From: Nocardioides bizhenqiangii
Lineage (GTDB): Bacteria > Actinomycetota > Actinomycetes > Propionibacteriales > Nocardioidaceae
NCBI RefSeq assembly: GCF_034661235.1
Contig: NZ_CP141059.1
Span: 3,719,501 to 3,783,500 of the forward strand
Length of the DNA stretch: 64,000 nucleotides
Direction of reading: 5' to 3'
The notes below the pieces were generated by a model, which saw nothing but the letters and a program-made list of their open reading frames with translations, made no database searches and was not told the DNA's origin. Below are positions 1-7,707 of this stretch, one piece after another. Every line of letters begins with the position of its first letter. Positions within the stretch are counted from its first letter, which is position 1. The translations under genes were made by a program, and so were the position numbers.

Positions 1-4
1 AGTC

Positions 5-412
5 ATGACGGTAGCGATCCACGAGAAGCCCCTCTTCAGCGGCAGCAGCGCCTACCGGCTCGGCCTCGCGGTCGGCCTCGGCACCGTGCTCTTCCTGATC
101 TGGCTCCTGGCCGCCGTAGGCGTGATGGCCGAGTCCGGCTACCGCGGCGACCTGGCGTACGCCGGGGTCCTGATGTCCACGCTCGGTGGCGTCGTCGTCT
201 CCCGCCTCCGTCCGGGCAGCCTGGCCGACACCACGCTCGCGACCGCGGTGGCGATCGTCGGTGTCACGGTGCTCGCCCTGATCGGCGGCGTGCACGAGCG
301 GCCCGCGACGTCCGTCGCCGAGCTGCTCGGGCTCAACGCGATCTTCGCTACGGGGTTCGCGGTCTCCGGGCTGCTGTTCCGGCGAGCGGCAGCGCCGACG
401 CCTGGCGGGTAG
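5..412 (+). CDS. Small four-helix membrane protein, function unknown
   Basis: A 135-residue predicted integral membrane protein. Hydrophobic stretches lie at about residues 19-42, 50-67, 78-95 and 107-125, with short polar loops and no signal peptide or catalytic motif, so no function is proposed. The ATG is four bases from the window edge, so its promoter and any upstream partner are out of view. Its stop directly abuts the stop of the convergent cupin gene. GC-rich third codon positions support a real gene. Confidence 0.7.
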   Translation: MTVAIHEKPLFSGSSAYRLGLAVGLGTVLFLIWLLAAVGVMAESGYRGDLAYAGVLMSTLGGVVVSRLRPGSLADTTLATAVAIVGVTVLALIGGVHERPATSVAELLGLNAIFATGFAVSGLLFRRAAAPTPGG

Positions 413-766
413 TCAGCGCCACGTCACGTCTTCCAGCTCCGAGGCGTTCTTCGTGACGATCTCCATCACGGCCCGCAGCTCCTGGGCGGGGCTGGCCTCG
501 AACATCTCGGTCTCCTCCAGGAAGACCGGGACGTGCCCGGGCTCCAGGTAGAACGCGTCGCCGGCGGAGATGATCTCCTCACGGTCGTCGTATCTGACGA
601 CGAAGCTGCCGCTGAAGACGTATCCCCAGTGCGGGCACGGGCACGCGTCGCCCGGCAGGCCGCGCAGCAGTGGAGCGGTGTCGAGTCCGGCGGGGAAGGT
701 CTCGAACTCGATGAGGAGGTCCCCCCACTCGAGGCCCTCGGTCGTCTCGTCACGGTGTGATCGCAT
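413..766 (-). CDS. Single-domain cupin protein
   Basis: A 117-residue cupin-fold protein. The first conserved strand pair carries CPHWGYVFSG, whose His would be a metal ligand, followed by VRYDDREEIISAGDAFYLEPGHVPVF, the Gly/Pro-rich turn and second His typical of cupin motif 2 (quoted in two parts: the motif core is GDAFYLEPGH). The ATG at 766 is chosen because GGAG lies six bases upstream; an in-frame TTG at 778 is less likely. It may bind a small ligand or metal. The upstream BTAD regulator is on the same strand 90 bases away, so co-transcription is possible. Substrate unknown. Confidence 0.7.
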   Translation of the reverse strand: MRSHRDETTEGLEWGDLLIEFETFPAGLDTAPLLRGLPGDACPCPHWGYVFSGSFVVRYDDREEIISAGDAFYLEPGHVPVFLEETEMFEASPAQELRAVMEIVTKNASELEDVTWR

Positions 767-856
767 CGCATGCTCCAATCCTCCGGCCCGCCCCGGCGGC
801 GGTCCGTCCGCGAGGACGATGCACGGCCGAGGTTGGCCCGAGGTTGGCAGCAGGTG

Positions 857-1612
857 TCATCCCAGGATCAACGACTCGTAGACGGCGCGGGTCTGGGCGG
901 AGGGCGGAACGCCCAGCTCCTCGTCGAGCACCCGACGGCACCGTTCGTAGACCTTGATCGCCTCTGCCCGGTTGCCGGTTTCGGCGAGCGCGCACATCAG
1001 GCGTTGGTACGCCGACTCGCGGACCGGCTCCAATGCGATCAGGTCCTCGGCGGCCTGGATCGCCTCGGCGAGGTCGCCGTTGGCGGCATCGCAGACGATG
1101 GCGCACTCAAGGGCGCGGAGGTACACCTCCCGCAGTGCGGCGCGGCGGCGCGAGGCCCAGGGCCCGTCCTCGCCGAGAAGGAACGGCCGGCGGCCGATGT
1201 GGTAGGCGACGTAGGCCCAGCCATAGCCGTCGAGCGGCCGGTCGGCCGCGATCGCGACCTCTGCGGCGTGCACGGCGGTCGCCGCATCCTCGATGTCGAC
1301 CCAGGTGTCGTGCGGCAGCATCATCTGGTAGCAGCCGAACGCCGTCTGCAGCGTGTCCCCCGGGAGGCCGACAGACCTCAGGGCCGCCCGCAGCTTGCTG
1401 ATGATGGCCATCAGCCCCTTCTCCCAGGCGTCCGGCACCTCGTCGCCCCACAGCTCCAGGCCGAGCTCGTCGCGGGAGACGGGTCTGGTGCGTTCGGCCA
1501 CGAGATAGGCCAGCACCAACCGGCCCTGTCGGCCCGGCAGGGCGCTCTCGTCGAGGAGCAGGTCGCCGTTCTCGACCCGCACCCGGGACGTGAGGTAGAT
1601 GCGCACCGTCAC
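857..1612 (-). CDS. BTAD-domain (SARP-like) transcriptional regulator
   Basis: A 251-residue regulator of the AfsR/DnrI/SARP architecture. Residues 1-90 form an OmpR-like winged helix (RVENGDLLLDES..GRQGRLVLAYL..VSRDELGLELWGD); residues 95-251 form the helical bacterial transcriptional activation domain, ending in the characteristic ERCRRVLDEELGVPPS. No ATPase or TPR extension follows, so it resembles small SARPs. GTG at 1612 is chosen because GGAAGG lies nine bases upstream; TTG at 1621 is an alternative. SARPs usually activate secondary-metabolite or pathway genes. The nearest candidates are the cupin downstream and the divergent small gene at 1682; which it controls is not visible. Confidence 0.8.
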   Translation of the reverse strand: MTVRIYLTSRVRVENGDLLLDESALPGRQGRLVLAYLVAERTRPVSRDELGLELWGDEVPDAWEKGLMAIISKLRAALRSVGLPGDTLQTAFGCYQMMLPHDTWVDIEDAATAVHAAEVAIAADRPLDGYGWAYVAYHIGRRPFLLGEDGPWASRRRAALREVYLRALECAIVCDAANGDLAEAIQAAEDLIALEPVRESAYQRLMCALAETGNRAEAIKVYERCRRVLDEELGVPPSAQTRAVYESLILG

Positions 1613-1681
1613 GAGGCCCAACCTTCCGCCAACCTCCCCGGATTATCGTCCCAGTCCTCCACCCAGAATGGGAGTTCCGAG

Positions 1682-1831
1682 ATGACCAAGGTGATCAAGT
1701 GCGACTGCGGCTTCGTGGTGCGCGGAGCCGACGACGACGAGCTCGCCCAGGCGGCTCAGACCCACGCCCGGGAGGTGCACTCCATCGACATCACCGTCGA
1801 GCAGGCCCTCGCGATGGCCGAGCCCGAGTGA
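1682..1831 (+). CDS. DUF1059-type small protein
   Basis: A 49-residue protein beginning MTKVIKCDCGFVVRGADDD and continuing with QTHAREVHSIDI. The CxCG pair plus a downstream H...H resembles the DUF1059 family of tiny cysteine-containing proteins and may bind metal. A GGAG sits about seven bases before the ATG. It is divergent from the BTAD regulator with only about 70 bases between them, which suggests shared control. It is too short for longer-ORF gene callers but has good codon bias and a clear ribosome site. Confidence 0.75.
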   Translation: MTKVIKCDCGFVVRGADDDELAQAAQTHAREVHSIDITVEQALAMAEPE

Positions 1832-1847
1832 CCTCGAGCACCCAGGG

Positions 1848-2849
1848 CTAGGCGGACGTACCCCGGTCCTCGTCGAGGAACCAGCGCACGCCCGCGCGGA
1901 TCGCCTGCTCCGTCGGTGCCGGCACCCAGCCGAGCTCGCGGGTGGCCTTGGAGTGCTCGAGCGCCGACTGGATGTGCATCAACCGGACGCTGGTCGGGGT
2001 GACGACCGAGTCCGTCCCGCGCAACCTCGAGACGGCGCCGCCGACCGCGCCGATCACCCTCATCACCGGCATCGGGATGCCGATGCGTGGCGGCCTCACG
2101 CCTCCCTCGTCGGCGGCGATGGCGAAGAGCTCCTTGATGGGCAGGTAGGACTCCGAGACGATGTAGCGCTCGCCGATCCTGCCCGTCTCCTCGGCCAGGA
2201 GGAACGCGGTCGCCGCGTCCTCGACACCGACGACCTCCATCGAGGCCCCGCGGACGTAGGCCGGCATCTTGCCGCGCGCGGCCGCCCGGACGAGCTTGCC
2301 GTGCGGGGTCGGCACGTGGTCGCGGGGGCCGTACGTGGTGCCGACGTTGAGCACGACGGCCGGCAGCCCGCGGTCGCGCTGGCAGGCCAGGACCAGCTCC
2401 TCGGCCTGGAGCCGGGACTCGATGTAGGGCCCACCGAGGTGGCGCCAGTTGTGCGGCAGCTCCTCGTGGGCCGGCCCGTCCTCGGCGATCCCGATCGTGC
2501 CGACGGTGCTGCAGAACACGAACTTCGGCACCCCGACTTCAACCGCGACGTCGAGAACGCCGCGCAACGCTTCCACGTTGGTCGCGAAGAGCGGCGTGGG
2601 GTCGCGGAGCCACGCCCGGGTGTCGACGATGCAGTAGAAGACGGTCTCGGCTCCCCGCATCGCCTCTCGGAGCGCGACCTGGTCGCCGAGGTCGCCGTAC
2701 CGCCGCTCGACCTGGAGGTCGTCGAACGCCACCGTCGAGCTGGACTCCCTGATCCACACCCGCACGTCGTCGCCGCGGTCGACCAGCTTCCGGGTCACGT
2801 GCGACCCGAGGAAGCCGCTGGCCCCCATCACGAGCTTGGTCCCGGTCAC
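1848..2849 (-). CDS. NAD(P)-dependent epimerase/reductase (extended SDR)
   Basis: A 333-residue extended short-chain dehydrogenase, most like dihydroflavonol-4-reductase and sterol/sugar epimerase-type proteins. The N-terminus has the nucleotide-binding GASGFLGSHV motif; CSTVGT provides the active-site Ser/Thr strand. The usual YxxxK motif reads YIESR, so the catalytic Lys is Arg, which may impair or change the chemistry. It is the last gene of the leftward operon running from 7282, 15 bases after the SRPBCC gene. GTG start at 2849. The substrate is probably small and hydrophobic, or a nucleotide sugar; sequence alone does not decide. Confidence 0.75.
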   Translation of the reverse strand: MTGTKLVMGASGFLGSHVTRKLVDRGDDVRVWIRESSSTVAFDDLQVERRYGDLGDQVALREAMRGAETVFYCIVDTRAWLRDPTPLFATNVEALRGVLDVAVEVGVPKFVFCSTVGTIGIAEDGPAHEELPHNWRHLGGPYIESRLQAEELVLACQRDRGLPAVVLNVGTTYGPRDHVPTPHGKLVRAAARGKMPAYVRGASMEVVGVEDAATAFLLAEETGRIGERYIVSESYLPIKELFAIAADEGGVRPPRIGIPMPVMRVIGAVGGAVSRLRGTDSVVTPTSVRLMHIQSALEHSKATRELGWVPAPTEQAIRAGVRWFLDEDRGTSA

Positions 2850-2864
2850 GGCACGTCCCCGGCC

Positions 2865-3305
2865 TCAGCGGGCCTCGACGTTGCGGACCAGCGACTCGCT
2901 GGTGCTCTTCACCGCCACGCCGATGATCGGCTTCACCGCTGACGCGATCGCCCGACCGGCCGGGCCGCCCGGCAGCGTGTAGCTGATCCAGGCATCGACG
3001 CGGGTGCGACCGTCGCCGAGGTCGGTGAAGGTCCAGCGCTGGGTGTTCTTGATGCCCTTGATCGAGGAGATCTCGATCAGCCGGTCACGCTCCCAGCCCG
3101 TGCACTGGATCCGCGACTTGAGAGAGACACCGAGCTTCATGACGCCGTCGTACGTCGCCCCGACGCCGTGGGTCTGGTCGCTCACCGGCTCGATCTCGTG
3201 AAGCCCGTACATCCAGTCCTTGGTCAAGGTGTAGTCGTCGACATAGGCGAAGACCTCTTCCACCGGCGCCGCGATCTCGACGCTGTGCTCCACGATGCTC
3301 GACAA
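2865..3305 (-). CDS. SRPBCC (START/polyketide cyclase-like) protein
   Basis: A 146-residue protein of the SRPBCC hydrophobic-cavity fold: it opens SSIVEHSVEIAAPVEEVFAY, the classic first strand and helix of the family, and ends in a long C-terminal helix. A TTG start at 3305 is preferred because GAGGAG lies seven bases upstream; another in-frame TTG at 3380 overlaps the stop of the MFS gene. Such proteins bind lipids or polyketides or act as cyclases and dehydratases. Its place in an operon with an exporter, a reductase and a dikinase-like pair suggests handling of a hydrophobic small molecule. Confidence 0.75.
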   Translation of the reverse strand: MSSIVEHSVEIAAPVEEVFAYVDDYTLTKDWMYGLHEIEPVSDQTHGVGATYDGVMKLGVSLKSRIQCTGWERDRLIEISSIKGIKNTQRWTFTDLGDGRTRVDAWISYTLPGGPAGRAIASAVKPIIGVAVKSTSESLVRNVEAR

Positions 3306-3376
3306 GGGCTGCTCCTCGGCAGGATCGATGACGACAAGGCTTCCTCGGGTCAGAGCCGAACCTACGTCGGTCGACC

Positions 3377-4765
3377 TCAAGCTTCTGTGCGGGCCCGCTC
3401 CTCGGTCGTCGTCACTCGACGTCCGGGAAGCAGAGCCGCGCAGCCGAGCCCCACGATCAGGACGCCGGTGAACACAGCCGTGACCGTGTGGTGGGAGGTG
3501 TGCACGGCGGCATCACTGCCCTGCACGTCGAGGAGGCGCCCGAGCAGGGCGATGCCGGTCACACCCCCCAGGTAGCGCATCGTCGAGCTGACCCCGGCCG
3601 CCATCCCGCTCTGGTCCCGGGCGATCGCCGACAGCGACGCCGACTGTGCGGCCGGCCCGCACAGACCGAGCCCGATGCCGAGCAGGGTCAACGGCAGCCG
3701 CACCTCACCGGCGGCGTCGAGATCTCCGGTCAGCAGGATCACCATCCCGCCGAGGCAGACCAGCGAGCCGGCCACCGCCAGAGTGCGCGGGCCGAGGTGC
3801 TCGGTCAGCCGCCCGGCGACCAGCGACATCAGCACCATGGCGACCATCAGGAAGATCAGCAGCCGGCCGGTCTCGCCGGCGCTGACGTCGAACAGCCGCA
3901 CGAGCACGAGGGGGAGCTCGAAGAGGAGCGCATACATGACGAGGTTCTGCAGGCAGATGAGCAGGGTGCCGGCCGTGAACGCGCGCGCACGGAAGATCTC
4001 GAACGCGATCACGGGGTCGGGTGCGCGCCGCTCCCGCGCGACGAACGCAAGCAGCACCAACAGTCCTCCGGCGACGAGCCACGCGGCGATCCGATCGGTG
4101 CGTTGGGCGCCGACGACCAGCAACGCCAGAGCCCCGGTGAGCAGCAGCGACCCCGGCCAGTCGAACGCGGCGGCAGGCCGGGCGTCGCGGCCGCGGTCGA
4201 CGCCAGCCATCAGGAGCGCCGCGACCACCAGGACCGGCAGGTTCGCGACGAAGACCGCCTCCCAGCCGAACGCGTCGACCAGGATCCCGCCGATGATCGG
4301 TCCGAGAGCGGCCGCGGACGCCATGATCGCCCCGAACATCCCGAACGCCCGTCCCCTTCGCTCGGGTGACAGCTCGATCCGCAGCAGCGCGACCGTGGCC
4401 GGCACCGCGAGGGCGCCGCCGGTCGCCATCAGCAGCCGGGAGCCGGCAAGGACCGGCAGGTTGGGGGCGACGAAGCCCACCACGGCTCCGAGACCGATGA
4501 CGAGCTGACCGAGGGTGCAGACCCGCCAATGGCCGAGCCGATCACCGAGCTTCCCTCCCGGACCCTGCAGGGCGATCGCTGCGATCAGGTACGTCGCGAC
4601 CAGGGCCTGCGTCACGTCAGCCGGGTCGTGGTCGACCGTTCGAGCGATCGAAGGGACCGCGACCGCGATCATCGTCGAGTTCAGCGGCATCAGCGAGGCC
4701 GCCAGCAGTGCACCGGCCAGCCCGCGGGATGCGGTCGAGGAGGCCGACCGCGCCGGATCAGCCAT
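3377..4765 (-). CDS. MFS drug-exporter-type transporter (DHA2-like, ~14 TM)
   Basis: A 462-residue major-facilitator permease. It has around 14 hydrophobic segments, the motif-A-like loop GGKLGDRLGHWRV after helix 2, and the helix-5 stretch ALGPIIGGILVDAFGW typical of antiporter motif C. These point to proton-driven export of drugs or metabolites, as in the DHA2 group. The ATG at 4765 overlaps the stop of the upstream ATP-grasp gene by eight bases, so the two are translationally linked. It is the third gene of the five-gene operon and probably exports the operon's product or a toxic substrate. Confidence 0.85.
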   Translation of the reverse strand: MADPARSASSTASRGLAGALLAASLMPLNSTMIAVAVPSIARTVDHDPADVTQALVATYLIAAIALQGPGGKLGDRLGHWRVCTLGQLVIGLGAVVGFVAPNLPVLAGSRLLMATGGALAVPATVALLRIELSPERRGRAFGMFGAIMASAAALGPIIGGILVDAFGWEAVFVANLPVLVVAALLMAGVDRGRDARPAAAFDWPGSLLLTGALALLVVGAQRTDRIAAWLVAGGLLVLLAFVARERRAPDPVIAFEIFRARAFTAGTLLICLQNLVMYALLFELPLVLVRLFDVSAGETGRLLIFLMVAMVLMSLVAGRLTEHLGPRTLAVAGSLVCLGGMVILLTGDLDAAGEVRLPLTLLGIGLGLCGPAAQSASLSAIARDQSGMAAGVSSTMRYLGGVTGIALLGRLLDVQGSDAAVHTSHHTVTAVFTGVLIVGLGCAALLPGRRVTTTEERARTEA

Positions 4766-5582
4766 GCGTGATCGGGCGTCGTTGCAGCAGGAAGAGGCGC
4801 TCCCCGGCGAACGCGAACTCGATGTCGTGGTCTTCCACGCCGAACACCCCGTCGCATGCCGACGCGAGGCGGTGCAGCGCCTCCAGCCTGGCATCGTCCA
4901 GGCACCGGGCTCCGACGAGGTGGGGGGCCACCACCTGCTCCGCGACCCGACCGTCAGGCCCGAGCCGCAACGCGATGTCCTTCTCGCCGGTGGAGCACTC
5001 CAGAAGGAGGCCGTCAGGCGACAGGCGGTACTGGTCCGGCGTCACCTGGCCGCTGACCACGACCTCGCCGAGGCCCCAGCTCGCCTCGATCAACCGCTCC
5101 CGCGCTCCCGTGACCGGGTGCCGGGTGAACAGCACTCCTGCGACGTCGGAGGCGACCATCTCCTGGAGGACGACCGCCATCCGGGGCGCCGGGTCGAGAC
5201 CGTGCTGCTCCCGGTAGGCGATGGCCGCCGGGTCGTGCGCCGAGTCGTGCACGCGGCGCACGGCATCGCCGACGGCAGCCGCGCCCACCACGCCGAGCAC
5301 GCTCAGGTGCGTGCCCGCGAACGAGGCGCCGGCGGAGTCCTCACCGATCGCGCTCGAGCGGACCGCCCACGGCCCGGGCGCCAGACCGACCAGCAACGGG
5401 TCGAGATCGAGCTCACCGGCCCTCACCGCCCGCGCGACGTCCCAGCCGAGCGCGAACCCGCCCGGCACCGGCAGGCCGGCACGGAGAGCGGCGGCGAGCT
5501 GTACGGCCTTGCCGCCGAAGACGCCCTCGTCCGCCGCGCCGTCCAACGGGGTCAGGGCCTGCGTGCGCGGCTCTTGGCTCAC
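4758..5582 (-). CDS. Stand-alone ATP-grasp (PPDK/PEP-synthase N-terminal) protein
   Basis: A 274-residue protein corresponding only to the nucleotide-binding half of PEP synthase, pyruvate phosphate dikinase or rifampin phosphotransferase. Signatures in order: GGKAVQLAAAL, VRSSAIGEDSAGASFAGTH, VLQEMVASDVAGVLFTRHP, EASWGLGEVVVSGQVTPD and DIEFAFAGERLFLLQRRPIT. It has no swivelling His domain and no PEP-binding barrel. GTG at 5582 overlaps the stop of the gene encoding the missing His domain (GTGA), so the two should act as subunits of one phosphotransferase using the ATP beta-phosphate. This is the reverse of the usual domain order in fused enzymes. Confidence 0.85.
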   Translation of the reverse strand: MSQEPRTQALTPLDGAADEGVFGGKAVQLAAALRAGLPVPGGFALGWDVARAVRAGELDLDPLLVGLAPGPWAVRSSAIGEDSAGASFAGTHLSVLGVVGAAAVGDAVRRVHDSAHDPAAIAYREQHGLDPAPRMAVVLQEMVASDVAGVLFTRHPVTGARERLIEASWGLGEVVVSGQVTPDQYRLSPDGLLLECSTGEKDIALRLGPDGRVAEQVVAPHLVGARCLDDARLEALHRLASACDGVFGVEDHDIEFAFAGERLFLLQRRPITHG

Positions 5583-7282
5583 TCCAGCAGCCGCACTTCG
5601 CCGGTGGAGCCGTCGACCCGCACCCGGGCACCGTCCGGGATCGTCTTCGTCGCGTCGCGGGTCCCGACGATGCCGGGGATCCCGTACTCCCGGGCGACGA
5701 TCGCGGCGTGGCAGAGCTGTCCCCCGCGGTCGGTGACGATCGCGCCGAGCATCGGGAGCACCACGTTGAAGTAGGGCGAGGTCATCCGGGTGACCAGCAC
5801 GTCGCCCTGCTTGATCCGGCCGAAGTCCGCGGAGCTGTCGACCAGCCTGGCCGGGCCCTCGTAGACCCCGGCGTTGACCGAGAGACCGGTGAGCACCGTC
5901 GCGGTGTTGGGTGTGTCGGGGACGCCGAAGAGGGTCCCGAGGAACGTGTTGATCGCAACGGCCGTCCGTCGGGCGGGCGCAGGTAGCCACTCGGCCGGCG
6001 GCGGAGGCGCCGGTGTTCCTCCCAGGAATTCGGGCGCCTCGCTGGTCGTCGTCGTAGTGCGCCACTCGAACCGGTCAGCAACCTCGGCAGCGCAGGGACC
6101 GCCGCTGCCGATCAGCAGCGCTCTGGCCTCCGACGGGTCGAGCTCGACCGCGTGCTCCGCGGCCTCGAGCTTGCCGGTCGTGAGGAGCCGCCGACCTGTC
6201 TCGAGCATCGCCCGTCGCGCCAGTCCGGTCGCCCAGCCGTCGGAGAACACCCCGCGCTCGTCGCGGATCCGATAGGTACGCCTGACCTCGGCGAGCCGGT
6301 CGTCGAAGTCGTCACGGTGCTCGGACGGGACCCGCTCCCGCAGGGCGGTCAACGCCGAGTCGTCGTCCGGAGCCGAGGTCCAGCTCCCCGCCAGGGTGCT
6401 GCGCAGGGACTCGACCAGCACCTCGGGCAGCTCCCCGGCCGCTTGGTCGCCGACGTCGTACCCGACGCTGCGCCAGCGGACGGCGTCGAGGTACGCCGTC
6501 ACCTCGGCGCCGACGTCCGGGTGGCCACTGAGAGCGGCGAGAATGTCGGTCGCCGCCGCAGGACCGGCCAGGACGTCCTGCGCGAACTCGGACGCGGTCA
6601 GCGCCTTGGCCGCGGCATCCAGCTCCGCGGAGGCGAAGCCGCGCGAGATCGCCGAGCGGCCCCGGAGGAGACCCATCAGCTCGCCGACGTCTGCGCCGGT
6701 CCAGGCGATCGCGCCGGCGAGGAAGTCGCCGACCGGCAGGCACGCGGTCATCGTGTACTTGTGGTGCAGGTAGGCGTGGTCGATGACGTGCTGCGCGCAC
6801 AGGTCGACGTGGTCGGCCAGCTCCAGGTCCGTCAACGTTTCGACGTCCACGGCCTGGATCGCCTGATGTGCCTTGATGGCGGCCGGCTTGTCGACCCGGT
6901 CCCACTCCTCGAGGTCCTGGCGCCACAGCTTTCCCGCGATCGCCGCCGCCGCTGCCTTGTGCCGCCTGCGCATCTCAGGGTGCAGCCGGCTGACCACCTG
7001 CAGCACCGGCTTGGGCGGTGGTCCCATCGCGCCCGCAGGGGCGCCGACCGCGGCCGGTTGGTTGTAGAGGAAGGACTGCGAGAACCCTGGCCTCAGGTGG
7101 TCGAGCAGGACGCCGTACTTGGCGGTGCCTTCGGAGAAGCCCCGGGGGAAGCCCTCCAGGAACGCTACTTGGCCGATGCGCGTCACCGGTCGGGCGCTGT
7201 GGGTGGACTCGAGCTCCCATGGGCCCTTGCCCGGCGGTTCGAAGGTTCGCCCTTTGACGATGACGGATTCTTGCTCTGGCAT
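5579..7282 (-). CDS. PEP-utilizing-enzyme-like protein with phospho-His mobile domain
   Basis: A 567-residue protein. The last 90 residues are the mobile phospho-carrier domain: DRGGQLCHAAIVAREYGIPG contains the catalytic His and matches the HAAIVARE signature of rifampin phosphotransferase and PEP synthases. The preceding 450 residues are mainly helical and do not resemble the PEP/pyruvate TIM barrel; they occupy the position of the substrate-binding region in rifampin phosphotransferases. ATG at 7282 is preceded by GGGAG; an in-frame GTG at 7309 is possible. It is the first gene of the five-gene operon and likely pairs with the ATP-grasp protein just downstream. Substrate unknown. Confidence 0.75.
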   Translation of the reverse strand: MPEQESVIVKGRTFEPPGKGPWELESTHSARPVTRIGQVAFLEGFPRGFSEGTAKYGVLLDHLRPGFSQSFLYNQPAAVGAPAGAMGPPPKPVLQVVSRLHPEMRRRHKAAAAAIAGKLWRQDLEEWDRVDKPAAIKAHQAIQAVDVETLTDLELADHVDLCAQHVIDHAYLHHKYTMTACLPVGDFLAGAIAWTGADVGELMGLLRGRSAISRGFASAELDAAAKALTASEFAQDVLAGPAAATDILAALSGHPDVGAEVTAYLDAVRWRSVGYDVGDQAAGELPEVLVESLRSTLAGSWTSAPDDDSALTALRERVPSEHRDDFDDRLAEVRRTYRIRDERGVFSDGWATGLARRAMLETGRRLLTTGKLEAAEHAVELDPSEARALLIGSGGPCAAEVADRFEWRTTTTTSEAPEFLGGTPAPPPPAEWLPAPARRTAVAINTFLGTLFGVPDTPNTATVLTGLSVNAGVYEGPARLVDSSADFGRIKQGDVLVTRMTSPYFNVVLPMLGAIVTDRGGQLCHAAIVAREYGIPGIVGTRDATKTIPDGARVRVDGSTGEVRLLE

Positions 7283-7359
7283 TGGAGCTCCCGCGGTCTC
7301 GGTGTTCACAGAGTGTCCACCTGCCGTTCACCCGGGGTGGCGGGAATGGCCGAATTTTG

Positions 7360-7438
7360 CTCCCCGGGTAGGAGTCGAACCTACGTCGCTAGTCCTGATT
7401 CAAAGTCAGGCGGGCCCTGCCGGCAGACCAACCGGGGA
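7360..7438 (-). tRNA. tRNA-Gln(TTG)-like gene with non-standard arms
   Basis: On the minus strand a perfect 7-bp acceptor stem (TCCCCGG with CCGGGGA), a GTAGG-TTCGACT-CCTAC T arm and a CCTGA-CTTTGAA-TCAGG anticodon arm are all present. The loop gives anticodon TTG (Gln), discriminator G, and no encoded CCA. It is odd in having two bases between D and anticodon arms and a nine-base variable region, for a total of 79 nt. It could be a functional but unusual isoacceptor or a decaying tRNA. Its first 18 bases are repeated twice more upstream. Confidence 0.65.
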
Positions 7439-7564
7439 TCGCAGTAAAGGGTAAGGCCCGCCTGGCGGGGCAGCACCTTGGCCCGGCAGACCAACCGGGG
7501 ATCGCAGTAAAGGGTAAGGCCCGCCTGGCGGGGCAGCACCTTGGCCCGGCAGACCAACCGGGGA
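7421..7564. repeat. 63-bp tandem repeat containing the 5' end of the tRNA
   Basis: A unit of exactly 63 bp starts at 7421 and again at 7484; an 18-bp partial third copy occupies 7547-7564. The first 18 bases of each unit equal the 5' end of the tRNA-like gene (acceptor strand and D arm). The rest is a GC-rich spacer carrying GCCCGCCTGGCGGGGC, able to form a hairpin. The two full copies are identical by reading. Between 7565 and 7690 there is no gene; only the leader of the CapA-like gene lies there. Confidence 0.9.
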
Positions 7565-7707
7565 ATGTCTCATTCGAAGCCTAGAGCCCGCAGGCCCCGG
7601 ATCCCGACTCAGGGACGTTCAAACCAAGCGCCCGCACCCGGCAACCATTCGCGCCACTGCTGCGTCACCCATAGAGGAGGGATGCTCGGGACCAGGAGGT
7701 GCGTCCG

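Noticed and set aside
7360..7438. Selenocysteine tRNA
   Set aside because: The anticodon is TTG rather than TCA, the acceptor stem is 7 bp and the variable arm is too short; no selenoprotein factors are in the window.
7421..7564. CRISPR-like array
   Set aside because: The units are directly contiguous identical 63-bp copies including tRNA sequence; there are no unique spacers and no cas genes.
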